Assembly: GCF_028610625.1 (NCBI RefSeq)
Contig: NZ_JAQQWU010000001.1
Location: 1-64,000 of the forward strand
DNA length: 64,000 nucleotides
Origin: Guptibacillus spartinae
Lineage (GTDB): Bacteria; Bacillota; Bacilli; Bacillales; Guptibacillaceae
Reading direction: 5' to 3'
Shown here: positions 9,149 to 16,985 of the stretch, in pieces
Layout of the letters: each line of letters starts with the position of its first letter
Position numbering within the stretch: the stretch's first letter is position 1
Program-made: the position numbers and the translations under genes
The notes under the pieces: generated by a model
What the model saw: only the letters and a program-made list of their open reading frames with translations
What the model was told of the DNA's origin: nothing
Database searches by the model: none

Positions 9149-9997
9149 ATGGGTATTATCTCAACAAAGCAAATTGTTGCCATGTCATGTGCTGTTCTGT
9201 TCACTTTAGTCTTGATTTCTCCACTTACCTCTCATGCCACCAGTCATCCACTTTCTGACGTTACATCTTACAAAGTTTATTATGATGCCCCAACAACTCG
9301 ATTAATTGCAAAAATGAAGCAATACGACGTGATGATCATAGAACCTGTTTACTATAGTAAACAACAAATTTCAGAGATAAAAAGTTCTGGTACAAAAGTT
9401 TACGGCTACATTAATACAATGGAAGCTGACAATTGGAATACAGCGCTTATCAATCAATTAAATGAAGATGATTTCTTTCACCGTAACGGAGAAAGAGTAC
9501 ACTATACCGAATGGGATTCCTATCTCACAGATATCACTTCTGTTCACTACCGTGACGTTCTTCTATCAGAAGTGACCAAGCAAATCGCCGATAAGGGACT
9601 TGATGGTGTTTTCCTTGATACAGTTGGAGATATAGATGATGAGCATTGGGAAAACCCCGCTGTTTTACAAGCGCAACAAGAAGGAATGGTCACTTTTCTC
9701 CAACAAATAAAACAAGAGCATCCTTCGCTTTCTCTTATTCAAAACTGGGGCTTTCAAACGTTGAAAGATTACACAATCCCTTACATTGATGCCATTATGT
9801 GGGAAAATTTCAATTATACAACCGTATCGAAAGATGAGTGGTCTAAGGATCGCATGGCTGATTTAAAAAACATCCAACAAGAAACCAATCTAGCCGTTTT
9901 TACTGTTTCAACAGAGCAAAAATGGAAGAGCACTGCCTATGCTAAGTCGAATGGGTTTGTTCATTTCCACACAAGAAATGGTTACAATAGCTGGTAA
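9149..9997 (+). CDS. pelA: Secreted PelA-type glycoside hydrolase (GH114/GH166-like)
   Basis: A 282-residue exported protein with a signal peptide (about residues 1-31, ending near SHA). The rest is a TIM-barrel of the endo-alpha-1,4-polygalactosaminidase type. The strands YDVMIIEPVYY, KVYGYINTMEADNW, DGVFLDTVGD and IDAIMWENFNY carry the expected acidic residues. In Pseudomonas this activity is the N-terminal hydrolase half of PelA, which trims or processes Pel. Here it stands alone, divergent from pelDEAFG. The start is set by AGGAGG seven bases upstream. It probably sits under a cyclic-di-GMP riboswitch and ends at a strong terminator. Confidence 0.85.
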   Translation: MGIISTKQIVAMSCAVLFTLVLISPLTSHATSHPLSDVTSYKVYYDAPTTRLIAKMKQYDVMIIEPVYYSKQQISEIKSSGTKVYGYINTMEADNWNTALINQLNEDDFFHRNGERVHYTEWDSYLTDITSVHYRDVLLSEVTKQIADKGLDGVFLDTVGDIDDEHWENPAVLQAQQEGMVTFLQQIKQEHPSLSLIQNWGFQTLKDYTIPYIDAIMWENFNYTTVSKDEWSKDRMADLKNIQQETNLAVFTVSTEQKWKSTAYAKSNGFVHFHTRNGYNSW

Positions 9998-10080
9998 GTT
10001 CTTAATATTAGAATTGCATATAAATTAATAAAATACCATATTTTATGTGGAAAATTCGTTAAAATTTAGCATAAATCCGA

Positions 10081-10111
10081 CAGCGTTCGTCAAAAACGAA
10101 CGCTGTTTTTA
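10081..10111 (+). terminator. Terminator of the PelA-type hydrolase gene
   Basis: CAGCGTTCGT pairs with ACGAACGCTG around a short A-rich loop and is followed by five T residues. Confidence 0.85.
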
Positions 10112-10181
10112 TATTAAGAACATTCTCGTCTGATTCTAGCTTCGTATCGGCTTTCTGCTTAAAAAGCAGTGTCACACCAAT

Positions 10182-10212
10182 AAAAAAAGGCCTGGCGTAT
10201 GCCAGACCTTAT
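10182..10212 (-). terminator. Terminator of the repeat lipoprotein gene
   Basis: On the minus strand AAGGTCTGGC pairs with GCCAGGCCTT and is followed by seven T residues. It lies about 23 bases after the stop of the lipoprotein gene. Confidence 0.85.
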
Positions 10213-10234
10213 TAATGTAAGCGAAATCCCGCGA

Positions 10235-11488
10235 CTATTGAACTTGCATTGTTTCAAGTGCTACTGCAGTAATGGCACCTTCCTTTGATTCTGAAACAAA
10301 CGAAAGCTTGTTTTTACCCGTATAATACACGTGAAGATACTCATTATCGAGTTCGTTAAAAGTTACCTCATCTGGCTCACCAAATTGACAAACCAAATCT
10401 GAATAGGGAATAGCTGGTCCTTCTGATAACGCATTATAGCGTAACTGACTTAAGGCTTCATTTGGAGTGAAGTAAGCGTACTTATCATCATAAAAACCAG
10501 GCGTTCCTTCATAAAACGTTTTATCATAAGTCAAGTCAGGTTTTATTTTCTTTAATGCTTCTTCTGACATACCTAGGAAAATCGACGCATCTTTTAAATG
10601 ACCCTGCTCGGCAAATTGTAACAGTTCAGAATGAAACGGTGCCTTCTCGCACGTTGCGGTTTCGTTTGTGGCAGTAGGGTTTTCATCTGAAAGAGCATAT
10701 TCCCCATTAAAACCGACTGCTGCATCATGGTACTTTAAGCAGGAGTCCTCAATAAATGAAATGACCTCATTTGATAGAACGAATGTACCTGTACAGGAAG
10801 GGTCTTCCGGATCCTTAAACGTTGCTTCACTTCCATTGATTGTTGCTGTCCCATTCATTTCTCCAACCTGATCATCGTTGCTAATATTAAATGTAAATTC
10901 AAAGGATTCCTTCGTTACGTTTGATAAAGTAAGCTCGCCCTGATCGAAGGTTGGATTAATATAAAGAGCTTCTTGCCAGTTCGCTTCTTCGGCTATTGTT
11001 TTTTCTTCAGTCTGGGAAGAAGGGGAGTTACCAACTTCAATCTTTGTATAAACGCCTGTAAAGGAAACGGGGGTTTCATTTAGGCTCTCACACGCTTCGC
11101 TCGTGTCGATTGTTAACCGGTCTTCTTTCCAACCAAAGGATACTTTGCATGCTGTGTTTTCAGCATGAATAAATGTTGCAGTTTCCCCGTTAACCTGAGC
11201 TGTGCCTGATAATTCACCTACATTCTGACCGTCGTAAGCTTGTAGCATAAACGTAAAAGAATCAGTGTTAGGATCCGTTATATCAAGCCCGCCAAGTATC
11301 TCCCCATCTTTTTCCCATTTGTACGTCCCTTCTTGAAAGAGAGCATCACTAGCAGTCTCCGTCGAAGACTTGTCCACCACTTCTTTTTCAGCTTCTGCTT
11401 TTTCAGCAGGGTCTGAGGTTGTAAGGAAATTACAGGCGGAAACTGTGAGCAGCAAGATAAATAAAAACACCAAACGAAGGGTTTTCAT
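10235..11488 (-). CDS. Lipoprotein with two internal repeats and a DUF4309-like C-terminus
   Basis: A 417-residue lipoprotein with lipobox Val-Ser-Ala-Cys at residues 16-19. Two related beta-rich repeats follow (about 50-148 and 170-268). Each has a G-x-A-x-x-x-G-x-x-A-T-F core, a cysteine pair, and a Val-x-Phe-x-Gly-x-Tyr ending. The C-terminal part (about 290-417, from FLGMSEEALKKIKPDL on) looks like the DUF4309/YjgB type domain. It would sit on the outer face of the membrane. The paired cysteines probably form a disulfide in each repeat. It is a single-gene unit. Function unknown. Confidence 0.75.
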   Translation of the reverse strand: MKTLRLVFLFILLLTVSACNFLTTSDPAEKAEAEKEVVDKSSTETASDALFQEGTYKWEKDGEILGGLDITDPNTDSFTFMLQAYDGQNVGELSGTAQVNGETATFIHAENTACKVSFGWKEDRLTIDTSEACESLNETPVSFTGVYTKIEVGNSPSSQTEEKTIAEEANWQEALYINPTFDQGELTLSNVTKESFEFTFNISNDDQVGEMNGTATINGSEATFKDPEDPSCTGTFVLSNEVISFIEDSCLKYHDAAVGFNGEYALSDENPTATNETATCEKAPFHSELLQFAEQGHLKDASIFLGMSEEALKKIKPDLTYDKTFYEGTPGFYDDKYAYFTPNEALSQLRYNALSEGPAIPYSDLVCQFGEPDEVTFNELDNEYLHVYYTGKNKLSFVSESKEGAITAVALETMQVQ

Positions 11489-11856
11489 ACGATTCCTCCC
11501 TAGTAAAGTAAGTTGATGTCATTATTATACATAAGGTTATCTGAAAGAAAGGAATATTGGTGTCGAGACAGAAAAAAATCTCTTGTCTAGTTTAAGCGAA
11601 TATTCGTGTAAACTAGTTGTCCATTTCCGGGGAAATTAATGGAAGAAGTCGAAAGGGTTTTTCAATTAGGATTGAAAGGAAGATTGTGTTGAAATAAGCT
11701 GTTCTTTCAAAAGATAATGAACGGTTATTCGTGCTAGAGAGGATGGGAAAATCGTGCACAGTTCAGAATGATGGTCCTAAAATGACGACTGCGAAACGGA
11801 GTGTCTGTGATGAAATATGATAAGCTAGAAAAAGAATGGAGGAGAGGAGTTGAGTA
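11489..11856. other. Intergenic region with a 26-of-30 palindromic dyad
   Basis: This 368-base stretch holds no convincing gene. At 11587-11616 lies a nested dyad sharing one centre: CTAGTTTA and TAAACTAG outside, CGAATATTCG inside. TTGTCT at 11583 and TGTAAA at 11607, separated by 18 bases, could be a weak promoter with the dyad in its spacer, reading toward the small gene at 11857. Otherwise I see nothing. Confidence 0.4.
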
Positions 11857-11949
11857 ATGCTGGATTTTATTTCAAATAATGTAATATGGCTAGGGATAGG
11901 CTGTATTGTCATCGCTCTATTACTTGCAAAATTCACAAAAAAGAAGTGA
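11857..11949 (+). CDS. Small single-span membrane protein, 30 residues
   Basis: A short frame encoding MLDFISNNVIWLG, a hydrophobic helix through residue 23, and a basic KFTKKK tail. It has a very strong binding site (GGAGGAGAGGAG) nine bases or so before the ATG. It is followed by a hairpin at 11968-11989. The composition is that of a one-helix membrane peptide with its basic end in the cytoplasm. Such peptides are common in Bacillales, but I do not recognise this one. The strength of the ribosome binding site is the main evidence that it is real. Confidence 0.6.
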   Translation: MLDFISNNVIWLGIGCIVIALLLAKFTKKK

Positions 11950-11967
11950 TGTAACGAAATAAAGAAA

Positions 11968-11989
11968 GGAACAGACAATCATCTGTTCC
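11968..11989 (+). terminator. Hairpin after the 30-residue membrane protein gene
   Basis: GGAACAGA pairs perfectly with TCTGTTCC around six bases. There is no clear T-tract, so termination may be weak. Confidence 0.45.
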
Positions 11990-12035
11990 GTGTATTCATT
12001 ATTAGCATTCAGACAATAAAAGGAGTGAACATATT

Positions 12036-12272
12036 TTGGGGAAATGTACGATTGATCACTCACAAAATGATGTGATGACGAAGCTTGAGGAACAGTCGCC
12101 CTATATGCCAGATCACCTTGTGCAGGAAACAAGGAAATTTTTAAAACAAAGGCTTAATCAAGAAACATTAAATGAAGTCTTTCATTTATTAAAAAAATAC
12201 GACCTTGCATCAGAGGAAGAACGAGAAAAACGAAATGCTGAACTTCAAAAACGCTTCTTCCAAACTAGCTAG
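12036..12272 (+). CDS. Small helical protein of unknown function
   Basis: A 78-residue, charged, helix-rich protein (core HLVQETRKFLKQRLNQETL, then a coiled segment EEEREKRNAELQKRF). It starts at TTG, with AAAGGAGTGA seven bases upstream. It resembles the 'group-specific' cytoplasmic proteins of Bacillaceae, but I cannot assign a family. It ends seven bases before the convergent DUF2231 gene stop, so no terminator separates the two. Confidence 0.7.
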   Translation: MGKCTIDHSQNDVMTKLEEQSPYMPDHLVQETRKFLKQRLNQETLNEVFHLLKKYDLASEEEREKRNAELQKRFFQTS

Positions 12273-12278
12273 CTTTTT

Positions 12279-12722
12279 TTATTTAGTCTCACTTAGGGAA
12301 GACATCGTCTCATGATCATAGACAATTTTTCCACCGTAATGCCCTGTTAATGACAGTGTGATAATGCCAGATAAACAGAGAATTAGAACAAGTGGCTTTA
12401 TCCATTTTAATGGTATGATTAAGTTAAGTAGCTTCAAAGCGGTAATAGCACCAAAAACTACTAACGTGATCAGGGCGTATGTTTCATGTGTGTGGATGAG
12501 GTATTCAACCTGCCTTCCCCAGTGGTCAAAGGCATATCCTTCTGCAGAATCACCCGTAACGTATGAAATAACCGCAAAGACAAATCCGGTAGGGAGAAGG
12601 AATAATGCTATTTTTTCAAAATAGTCCTCTTTCCAAAAAGTTAAAAATTGTGCAACCACTCCAATGAACAATAATGCAATCGGAAAATGGACAAGTAAGG
12701 GGTGCAAAGGTGATGATAACAT
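12279..12722 (-). CDS. DUF2231 membrane protein
   Basis: A 147-residue protein with four predicted transmembrane helices. The opening HPLLVHFPIALLFIGVVAQF, with paired histidines and a proline in the first helix, is the hallmark of DUF2231. Another histidine pair (HTHE) lies between helices 2 and 3. Members are often near cytochromes or metal systems and may bind heme or metal, but no activity is established. It is transcribed alone, divergent from the AlaX gene. Confidence 0.8.
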   Translation of the reverse strand: MLSSPLHPLLVHFPIALLFIGVVAQFLTFWKEDYFEKIALFLLPTGFVFAVISYVTGDSAEGYAFDHWGRQVEYLIHTHETYALITLVVFGAITALKLLNLIIPLKWIKPLVLILCLSGIITLSLTGHYGGKIVYDHETMSSLSETK

Positions 12723-12830
12723 AGCTTGAGCTCCTTTCCATATCGTGTGTCATTCATGATTGTAGCTGCTAAATCTGAAATTGGGCTGAAAAAATGCATG
12801 GCAAAATTTAGAGAGAAAGAAGTTTTTTTT

Positions 12831-14024
12831 ATGACCATTAAATTATTCTATGAAGACTCCTACATAACGAACTTTACTGCTCATACTTGGGAACAGTTTA
12901 CGGATGAAGCAAACCGTTCCTACATTGTTCTCGATCAAACAGCTTTTTATCCAACTGGTGGAGGGCAGCCATATGATACTGGGACACTTAATGGTGTTCA
13001 AGTACTTGAAGTAGAAGACGTAGATGGCCAAATTCGTCACTACGTTGATGAACCACTGCCTCAACAAGATGCTGTACAAGGTCAAATTAACTGGAAACGC
13101 CGTTTTGATCATATGCAGCAACATGCGGGGCAACATATTCTTTCGGCGGCTTTTGAAGACCAGCTTGGATACAGTACGGTCAGCTTTCATCTTGGACAAG
13201 ACGTTTGCACAATTGATTTAGAGGTTGCTCAATTGAGCGAAAAAGATGTCGCAGTTGTAGAAGCGTTTGCGAATGACATCATACAACAAAACTTGCCGAT
13301 TGAAACAAAATGGGTAACTGAAGAAGAACTGTCGCAGTATTCTCTTCGCAAGCAGCTTGCTGTGTCGGAAAATATTCGTCTAGTGATCATCCCAAATGTT
13401 GACTATAGCGGTTGTGGTGGGACCCACCCTTCTTCGACTGGCCAGGTTAGTGCCATTTCGGTTTTAAAAATTGAAAAGCAGAAAAACCAAACGCGCGTTT
13501 ACTTTGTTTGTGGACACCGTGTGACCAATGAATTGCGAACAAAACAAGCTGTTGTGCAAGGCCTAACGAACCTATTGAACGTTCCAGAATCTAAGCTTGT
13601 TTCGGCAGCTGAGCGCGTTCTGCTTCAATCAAAAGAATATGAAAAAACAATTGATGAGTTAAATGAAAAGCTCCTTGCAATTGAGGCGAAAGATTTACTA
13701 CACGAGGCAAGTTCAATCCACGATCTAAAGATCGTTCAAATGATATCATACGAATATAGGATGAAAGATCTTCAAAAGCTTGCGAAAATGGTTCTAAAGG
13801 AAGATCCTGCGGTTGTTGTCTTTTTTGTTAGTGAACGTGATAATAAGATGCAAATCGTTTGCGGTAGAGGAGAGACCGATCTTGATATGAATCTCGCCTT
13901 AAAAGGTGTACTTCCACTAATTAACGGAAAAGGTGGAGGGAAAAAAGACTTTGCACAGGGTGGGGGAGAACCTATACGTTCTGCAGAGGAAGTAATGATG
14001 GAACTTGTGAAAACAGTACGATAA
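12831..14024 (+). CDS. Alanyl-tRNA editing hydrolase AlaX-L type
   Basis: A protein of about 397 residues that hydrolyses mischarged Ser- or Gly-tRNA(Ala) in trans. It resembles the editing and C-terminal parts of alanyl-tRNA synthetase. Zinc ligands are visible as HMQQHAGQH and CGGTHPSSTGQV. The C-terminal DHHA1 part ends with GKGGGKKDFAQGGG. An N-terminal beta domain (YPTGGGQPYDTG) is also typical. The ATG at 12831 begins the conserved sequence; GAGAGAAAG upstream is a modest binding site. A longer frame upstream is possible but not conserved-looking. It ends at a good terminator. Confidence 0.9.
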   Translation: MTIKLFYEDSYITNFTAHTWEQFTDEANRSYIVLDQTAFYPTGGGQPYDTGTLNGVQVLEVEDVDGQIRHYVDEPLPQQDAVQGQINWKRRFDHMQQHAGQHILSAAFEDQLGYSTVSFHLGQDVCTIDLEVAQLSEKDVAVVEAFANDIIQQNLPIETKWVTEEELSQYSLRKQLAVSENIRLVIIPNVDYSGCGGTHPSSTGQVSAISVLKIEKQKNQTRVYFVCGHRVTNELRTKQAVVQGLTNLLNVPESKLVSAAERVLLQSKEYEKTIDELNEKLLAIEAKDLLHEASSIHDLKIVQMISYEYRMKDLQKLAKMVLKEDPAVVVFFVSERDNKMQIVCGRGETDLDMNLALKGVLPLINGKGGGKKDFAQGGGEPIRSAEEVMMELVKTVR

Positions 14025-14028
14025 AGGG

Positions 14029-14051
14029 CGCTGAGAAATCAGCGTTTTTTT
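14029..14051 (+). terminator. Terminator of the AlaX gene
   Basis: CGCTGA pairs with TCAGCG around GAAA, followed by seven T residues. Confidence 0.85.
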
Positions 14052-14063
14052 ATAGGAATAACT

Positions 14064-14163
14064 CTTGTCATACAAGGTAGTGGTGTGTATACTGTGAGTA
14101 TACCTTGTTTTACAAGATAGCTAACCAACCCTATAACTCTTGCATAACAAGTGTTATAGGGTT
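14064..14163 (+). promoter_or_regulatory. PadR promoter with three CTTGT/ACAAG dyads
   Basis: A sigma-A type promoter TTGTCA, 17 bases, TATACT spans 14065-14093. Two identical dyads, CTTGT-3-ACAAG, occur at 14064-14076 (over the -35) and 14104-14116. Their centres are 40 bp apart, close to four helical turns. A third half-related dyad CTTG-5-CAAG (14139-14151) lies inside a longer inverted repeat with 11-base arms AACCCTATAAC and GTTATAGGGTT (14127-14163), just before the ribosome binding site. GTATAC is also repeated over the -10. PadR self-repression is the likely use. Confidence 0.7.
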
Positions 14164-14182
14164 AAAGGAAAAGGTGAAGCAT

Positions 14183-14506
14183 ATGCAAACAACGCAAATG
14201 TTAAAAGGAATCATCGATGGATGTATTTTATCCATTATTCAGGAGGGGGAGGTTTATGGATATGAGCTTGCTTCAAAACTAGATGATTACGGTTTTGAGT
14301 CGTTTAGTGAAGGGACGATTTATCCCATTCTCATTCGTCTCCAAAAGGATAAGCTCATTCAGTCCACTTTAAAGAAATCAACCGCAGGGCCAAAACGCAA
14401 GTATTATTCTTTAACGGAAAAAGGCGAGGGTGAATTAGCAAGTTTTCACATGCGGTGGAATCAATTAAGTAACACTGTGAATCAAATCTTGCATAAGGGG
14501 GAGTAA
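14183..14506 (+). CDS. PadR-family transcriptional regulator
   Basis: A 107-residue winged-helix repressor. The N-terminal helices lead to the signature YGYELASKLDDYGF and then GTIYPILIRLQKDKLI. The wing is GPKRKYYSLTEKG. A C-terminal helix serves for dimerisation. PadR-s1 proteins of this size sense small ligands or membrane stress and usually control the next gene. The ATG at 14183 follows AAAGGTG. An upstream frame would run through the operator region. The partner membrane gene begins only five bases after the stop, so they form an operon. Confidence 0.92.
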   Translation: MQTTQMLKGIIDGCILSIIQEGEVYGYELASKLDDYGFESFSEGTIYPILIRLQKDKLIQSTLKKSTAGPKRKYYSLTEKGEGELASFHMRWNQLSNTVNQILHKGE

Positions 14507-14510
14507 GAAG

Positions 14511-15257
14511 ATGATGAAAGAAAATGAGAAATTTATTCAAGAGATGCGCGTCTATCTTATCGCTAAAGGTGTGGATGAAGGAGATATGAATAGCTTTCTT
14601 ATGGAAGCGGAAGATCATTTAATGGAAGGGGAAAAAGAAGGGAAAACGGCAGCTGATATTTTTGGTCGATCACCAAAAGCATATGCAAAAGAGCTTATCG
14701 CTTCGATGGATCAGTCTCCACGAGAGAATCGAAATTTGATTGCACGCATCATCGCTGGTGTGTTTGGGATCTTTTTAGTTTCTCAGTTCATTGAAGGGAA
14801 TACCGCTTTTTCACTAATCGAAATTATTGGTTATCCTGTTTCATCCATTATTTGGTTGATAGCATTAGTTGGTGCGATGCGTCTCAGTTCATTTCACAAT
14901 GGTGTCAAAAGCTTTCTTATCGTTTATGCGCTCACGATGATTCCCATGCTGTTTACAGTAGGTGTAACGCTTCTTCATATGAGGTATGGAACTGACGTTT
15001 TATTTCTAAGTCAACCAGTTGTTTTCATTGTCGGTGGTGTTATCATACTAGGCTTGATTGCTAACTTTACTTCTTTAATTGGCATTTTAACAAGCCTAGT
15101 ATTGATGGTGATTCTTTTTGGTGGTCAGCTGCTCATTCGTTTCCTTCAATTGGAAGGTTTTGGTTGGGAGTTAGGTGCTTATGCGGTGAGTGTTATTGGA
15201 CTTCTTGTAATGATAAGCTTTCATAAGGAAGGACCACGAACATTTGTTAAAGATTAG
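14511..15257 (+). CDS. PadR-associated membrane protein with HAAS-like N-terminus
   Basis: A 248-residue protein. The first 70 residues form a soluble helical domain with FLMEAEDHLMEGEKEGKTA and FGRSPKAYAKEL. This is the HAAS/DUF1700-like arrangement often found in membrane proteins encoded after PadR regulators. Five or six transmembrane helices follow. The pair probably forms a membrane-stress or antimicrobial-response unit in which the PadR protein represses this gene. GGGGAG precedes the ATG-ATG start. The substrate or signal is unknown. Confidence 0.75.
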   Translation: MMKENEKFIQEMRVYLIAKGVDEGDMNSFLMEAEDHLMEGEKEGKTAADIFGRSPKAYAKELIASMDQSPRENRNLIARIIAGVFGIFLVSQFIEGNTAFSLIEIIGYPVSSIIWLIALVGAMRLSSFHNGVKSFLIVYALTMIPMLFTVGVTLLHMRYGTDVLFLSQPVVFIVGGVIILGLIANFTSLIGILTSLVLMVILFGGQLLIRFLQLEGFGWELGAYAVSVIGLLVMISFHKEGPRTFVKD

Positions 15258-15274
15258 ATGAAATGCCTTCTTTG

Positions 15275-16246
15275 TTATAACGGCTTTGTTATTTCACTTG
15301 GTAATCGATTCATCATCTTTACTCGAAAGCTATGCAAAATAATGCCTAGAATAATGAGGATAATTCCAATCCACGCGATTGAGTTCGGAAGCGGACTGGA
15401 AAGAAGCAACCCTTCCCCAGCGATCACGAACAACACTTGTGTGGACTGAGTAGCTTCAACGGAAGCAAGTTTTGCCTGGTTTAATCTTACCCGATCGGTG
15501 GCGATGAAAAATAACGTTGTCGCGATAACTCCAGAACTAATCGCGACGATAAAGGTTTGAAGCAGTTGACCTGATGAAGGAAAGCCAACAGTGGGAATCG
15601 CGAAAAAACTTAAGATGATCCAAAACGGTAGGCTTGAAAGCGTCATACCAAACACACGTTGAAACGTATCAAGGTTATCCCCGCAAAGCTCCATCATCTT
15701 ACGATTACCGAGAGGATAGGCAAATGAGGCAATAATGACTGGAAGTATCCCTACAAAAATTTCATGAAGTGAAAGGTCGTTAGCTTTTTGCAACTGAATA
15801 AGCGCGACACCAGCTAGAATAATGGTAGATATAAGAAGCGCTCTCGTTTGAATACGATGGCGTTTTCTTATTTTCCCTTCCTTAGTATGTATTGTTGTGA
15901 AAAAGAGTGGGGTAACTAGAATGCCACCGACGATTGTCATTTGCCATGTACCAGCCACTAGCCAGCCTGCACCATATGAGGCCGCATAGGTTAAAGGGGC
16001 ATAAAACAAAACGAAACCAACAAAACTCCAGATGAACCATTGGAGAGGTCTCTTCCTGATTTCTCGAATAACTTGTTTTAAATTACGTCTAATGAGTACA
16101 ATGATAAGAAGAAAAGGAATCATAAATAGAAAGCGAAGGGAAGCACTCCACATCCAGCTCCCGCCTGCTAATTCCATTGATCGATTTAGTATAAATGTAA
16201 TGGCAAAAAACACTGAGGCGAGAATACCGAGACCAATTTCCTTCAT
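15275..16246 (-). CDS. EmrE-like multidrug/metabolite exporter family (EamA type)
   Basis: A 323-residue membrane protein with ten helices in two five-helix halves. This is the drug/metabolite transporter layout and fits the 'multidrug resistance efflux transporter' subgroup. The segment NRSMELAGGSWMWSASLRF near the N-terminus is characteristic. I place the start at the ATG at 16246, nine bases after AAGGAA; a GTG three codons earlier is less likely. It is divergent from an XRE-cupin regulator and shares an inverted-repeat operator with it, so it is probably controlled by that protein. Confidence 0.8.
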   Translation of the reverse strand: MKEIGLGILASVFFAITFILNRSMELAGGSWMWSASLRFLFMIPFLLIIVLIRRNLKQVIREIRKRPLQWFIWSFVGFVLFYAPLTYAASYGAGWLVAGTWQMTIVGGILVTPLFFTTIHTKEGKIRKRHRIQTRALLISTIILAGVALIQLQKANDLSLHEIFVGILPVIIASFAYPLGNRKMMELCGDNLDTFQRVFGMTLSSLPFWIILSFFAIPTVGFPSSGQLLQTFIVAISSGVIATTLFFIATDRVRLNQAKLASVEATQSTQVLFVIAGEGLLLSSPLPNSIAWIGIILIILGIILHSFRVKMMNRLPSEITKPL

Positions 16247-16260
16247 TCCTACCACTTCCT

Positions 16261-16305
16261 TTTAGTATATTATCATTTACTGTTTATATATTATAATATA
16301 CTAAA
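16261..16305. promoter_or_regulatory. Inverted repeat between divergent exporter and XRE-cupin genes
   Basis: Perfect 13-base arms TTTAGTATATTAT and ATAATATACTAAA flank a 19-base AT-rich spacer. The element covers most of the intergenic region, where both promoters must lie. It is probably the operator of the XRE-cupin protein encoded to the right. Confidence 0.65.
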
Positions 16306-16352
16306 TGAGGTAATGAAAAAATACAAGAAAAATCAGTAGAGAGGATTATTTC

Positions 16353-16937
16353 GTGAGTAATCAAAAAAGCATCGAGGCAGAAAAACTTGCTCAGCAAGTT
16401 GGCGCAACGTTAAGGTTTATTCGTAAAGAGCGAGAGATGAGTTTACAGGATCTTGCTGAGAAAACAGACGTTAGTAAACTGACATTAGGTAAAATAGAAA
16501 GGGGAGAAGCAAACCCTTCTTTAACGGTAATATGGAAAATTGCAAATGGACTTTCCATTCCAATCTCAAGTTTACTAGCTGAGAAAGAAGAAGTAGTCAT
16601 TTCGAGAAAAAATGAAGGAAATAAAGTGTTGAGCTCTAATGAGGATTTGACCCTTGAGCCGATGTTTACTAACAGTGGCTACGGTTCTCTTGAAACACAT
16701 CGGGCTTTTCTTAAACCAGGTGGCACCTATTATACGGAGGCACATCAGGATGATGTAATTGAATATGTCACCGTAATGGAAGGGAAGGCGACCGTTCAAG
16801 TTCAGGAGCAAAGGTACGAATTAAACACGTATGATTCCATTAAGTTTAAAGCAGATCAGCGACATGGTTATTTGAATCCCAATCAGGAACCTGCCGTGCT
16901 TCATTTCGTTATGATTTACCCAAATGCTAAGCTATGA
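16353..16937 (+). CDS. XRE-family regulator with cupin sensor domain
   Basis: A 194-residue protein with an N-terminal HTH_3 domain (about residues 12-68; SLQDLAEKTDVSKLTLGKIE is the recognition region) and a C-terminal cupin barrel (about 110-190; EYVTVMEGKATVQV and HFVMIYP strands). This class includes regulators that bind small metabolites in the cupin pocket and control divergent exporters or catabolic genes. The start is GTG after GAGAGGA. Its likely target is the divergent EmrE-like gene. The ligand cannot be read from sequence. Confidence 0.9.
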   Translation: MSNQKSIEAEKLAQQVGATLRFIRKEREMSLQDLAEKTDVSKLTLGKIERGEANPSLTVIWKIANGLSIPISSLLAEKEEVVISRKNEGNKVLSSNEDLTLEPMFTNSGYGSLETHRAFLKPGGTYYTEAHQDDVIEYVTVMEGKATVQVQEQRYELNTYDSIKFKADQRHGYLNPNQEPAVLHFVMIYPNAKL

Positions 16938-16942
16938 CAATA

Positions 16943-16969
16943 AAAAAAAGCCACAGCGGTGGCTTTTTT
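16943..16969. terminator. Bidirectional terminator between XRE-cupin and SulP genes
   Basis: AAAAAGCCAC pairs with GTGGCTTTTT around a short loop, with A- and T-tracts on both sides, between two convergent genes. Confidence 0.88.
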
Positions 16970-16985
16970 CTATTTGCTTCTTTAA

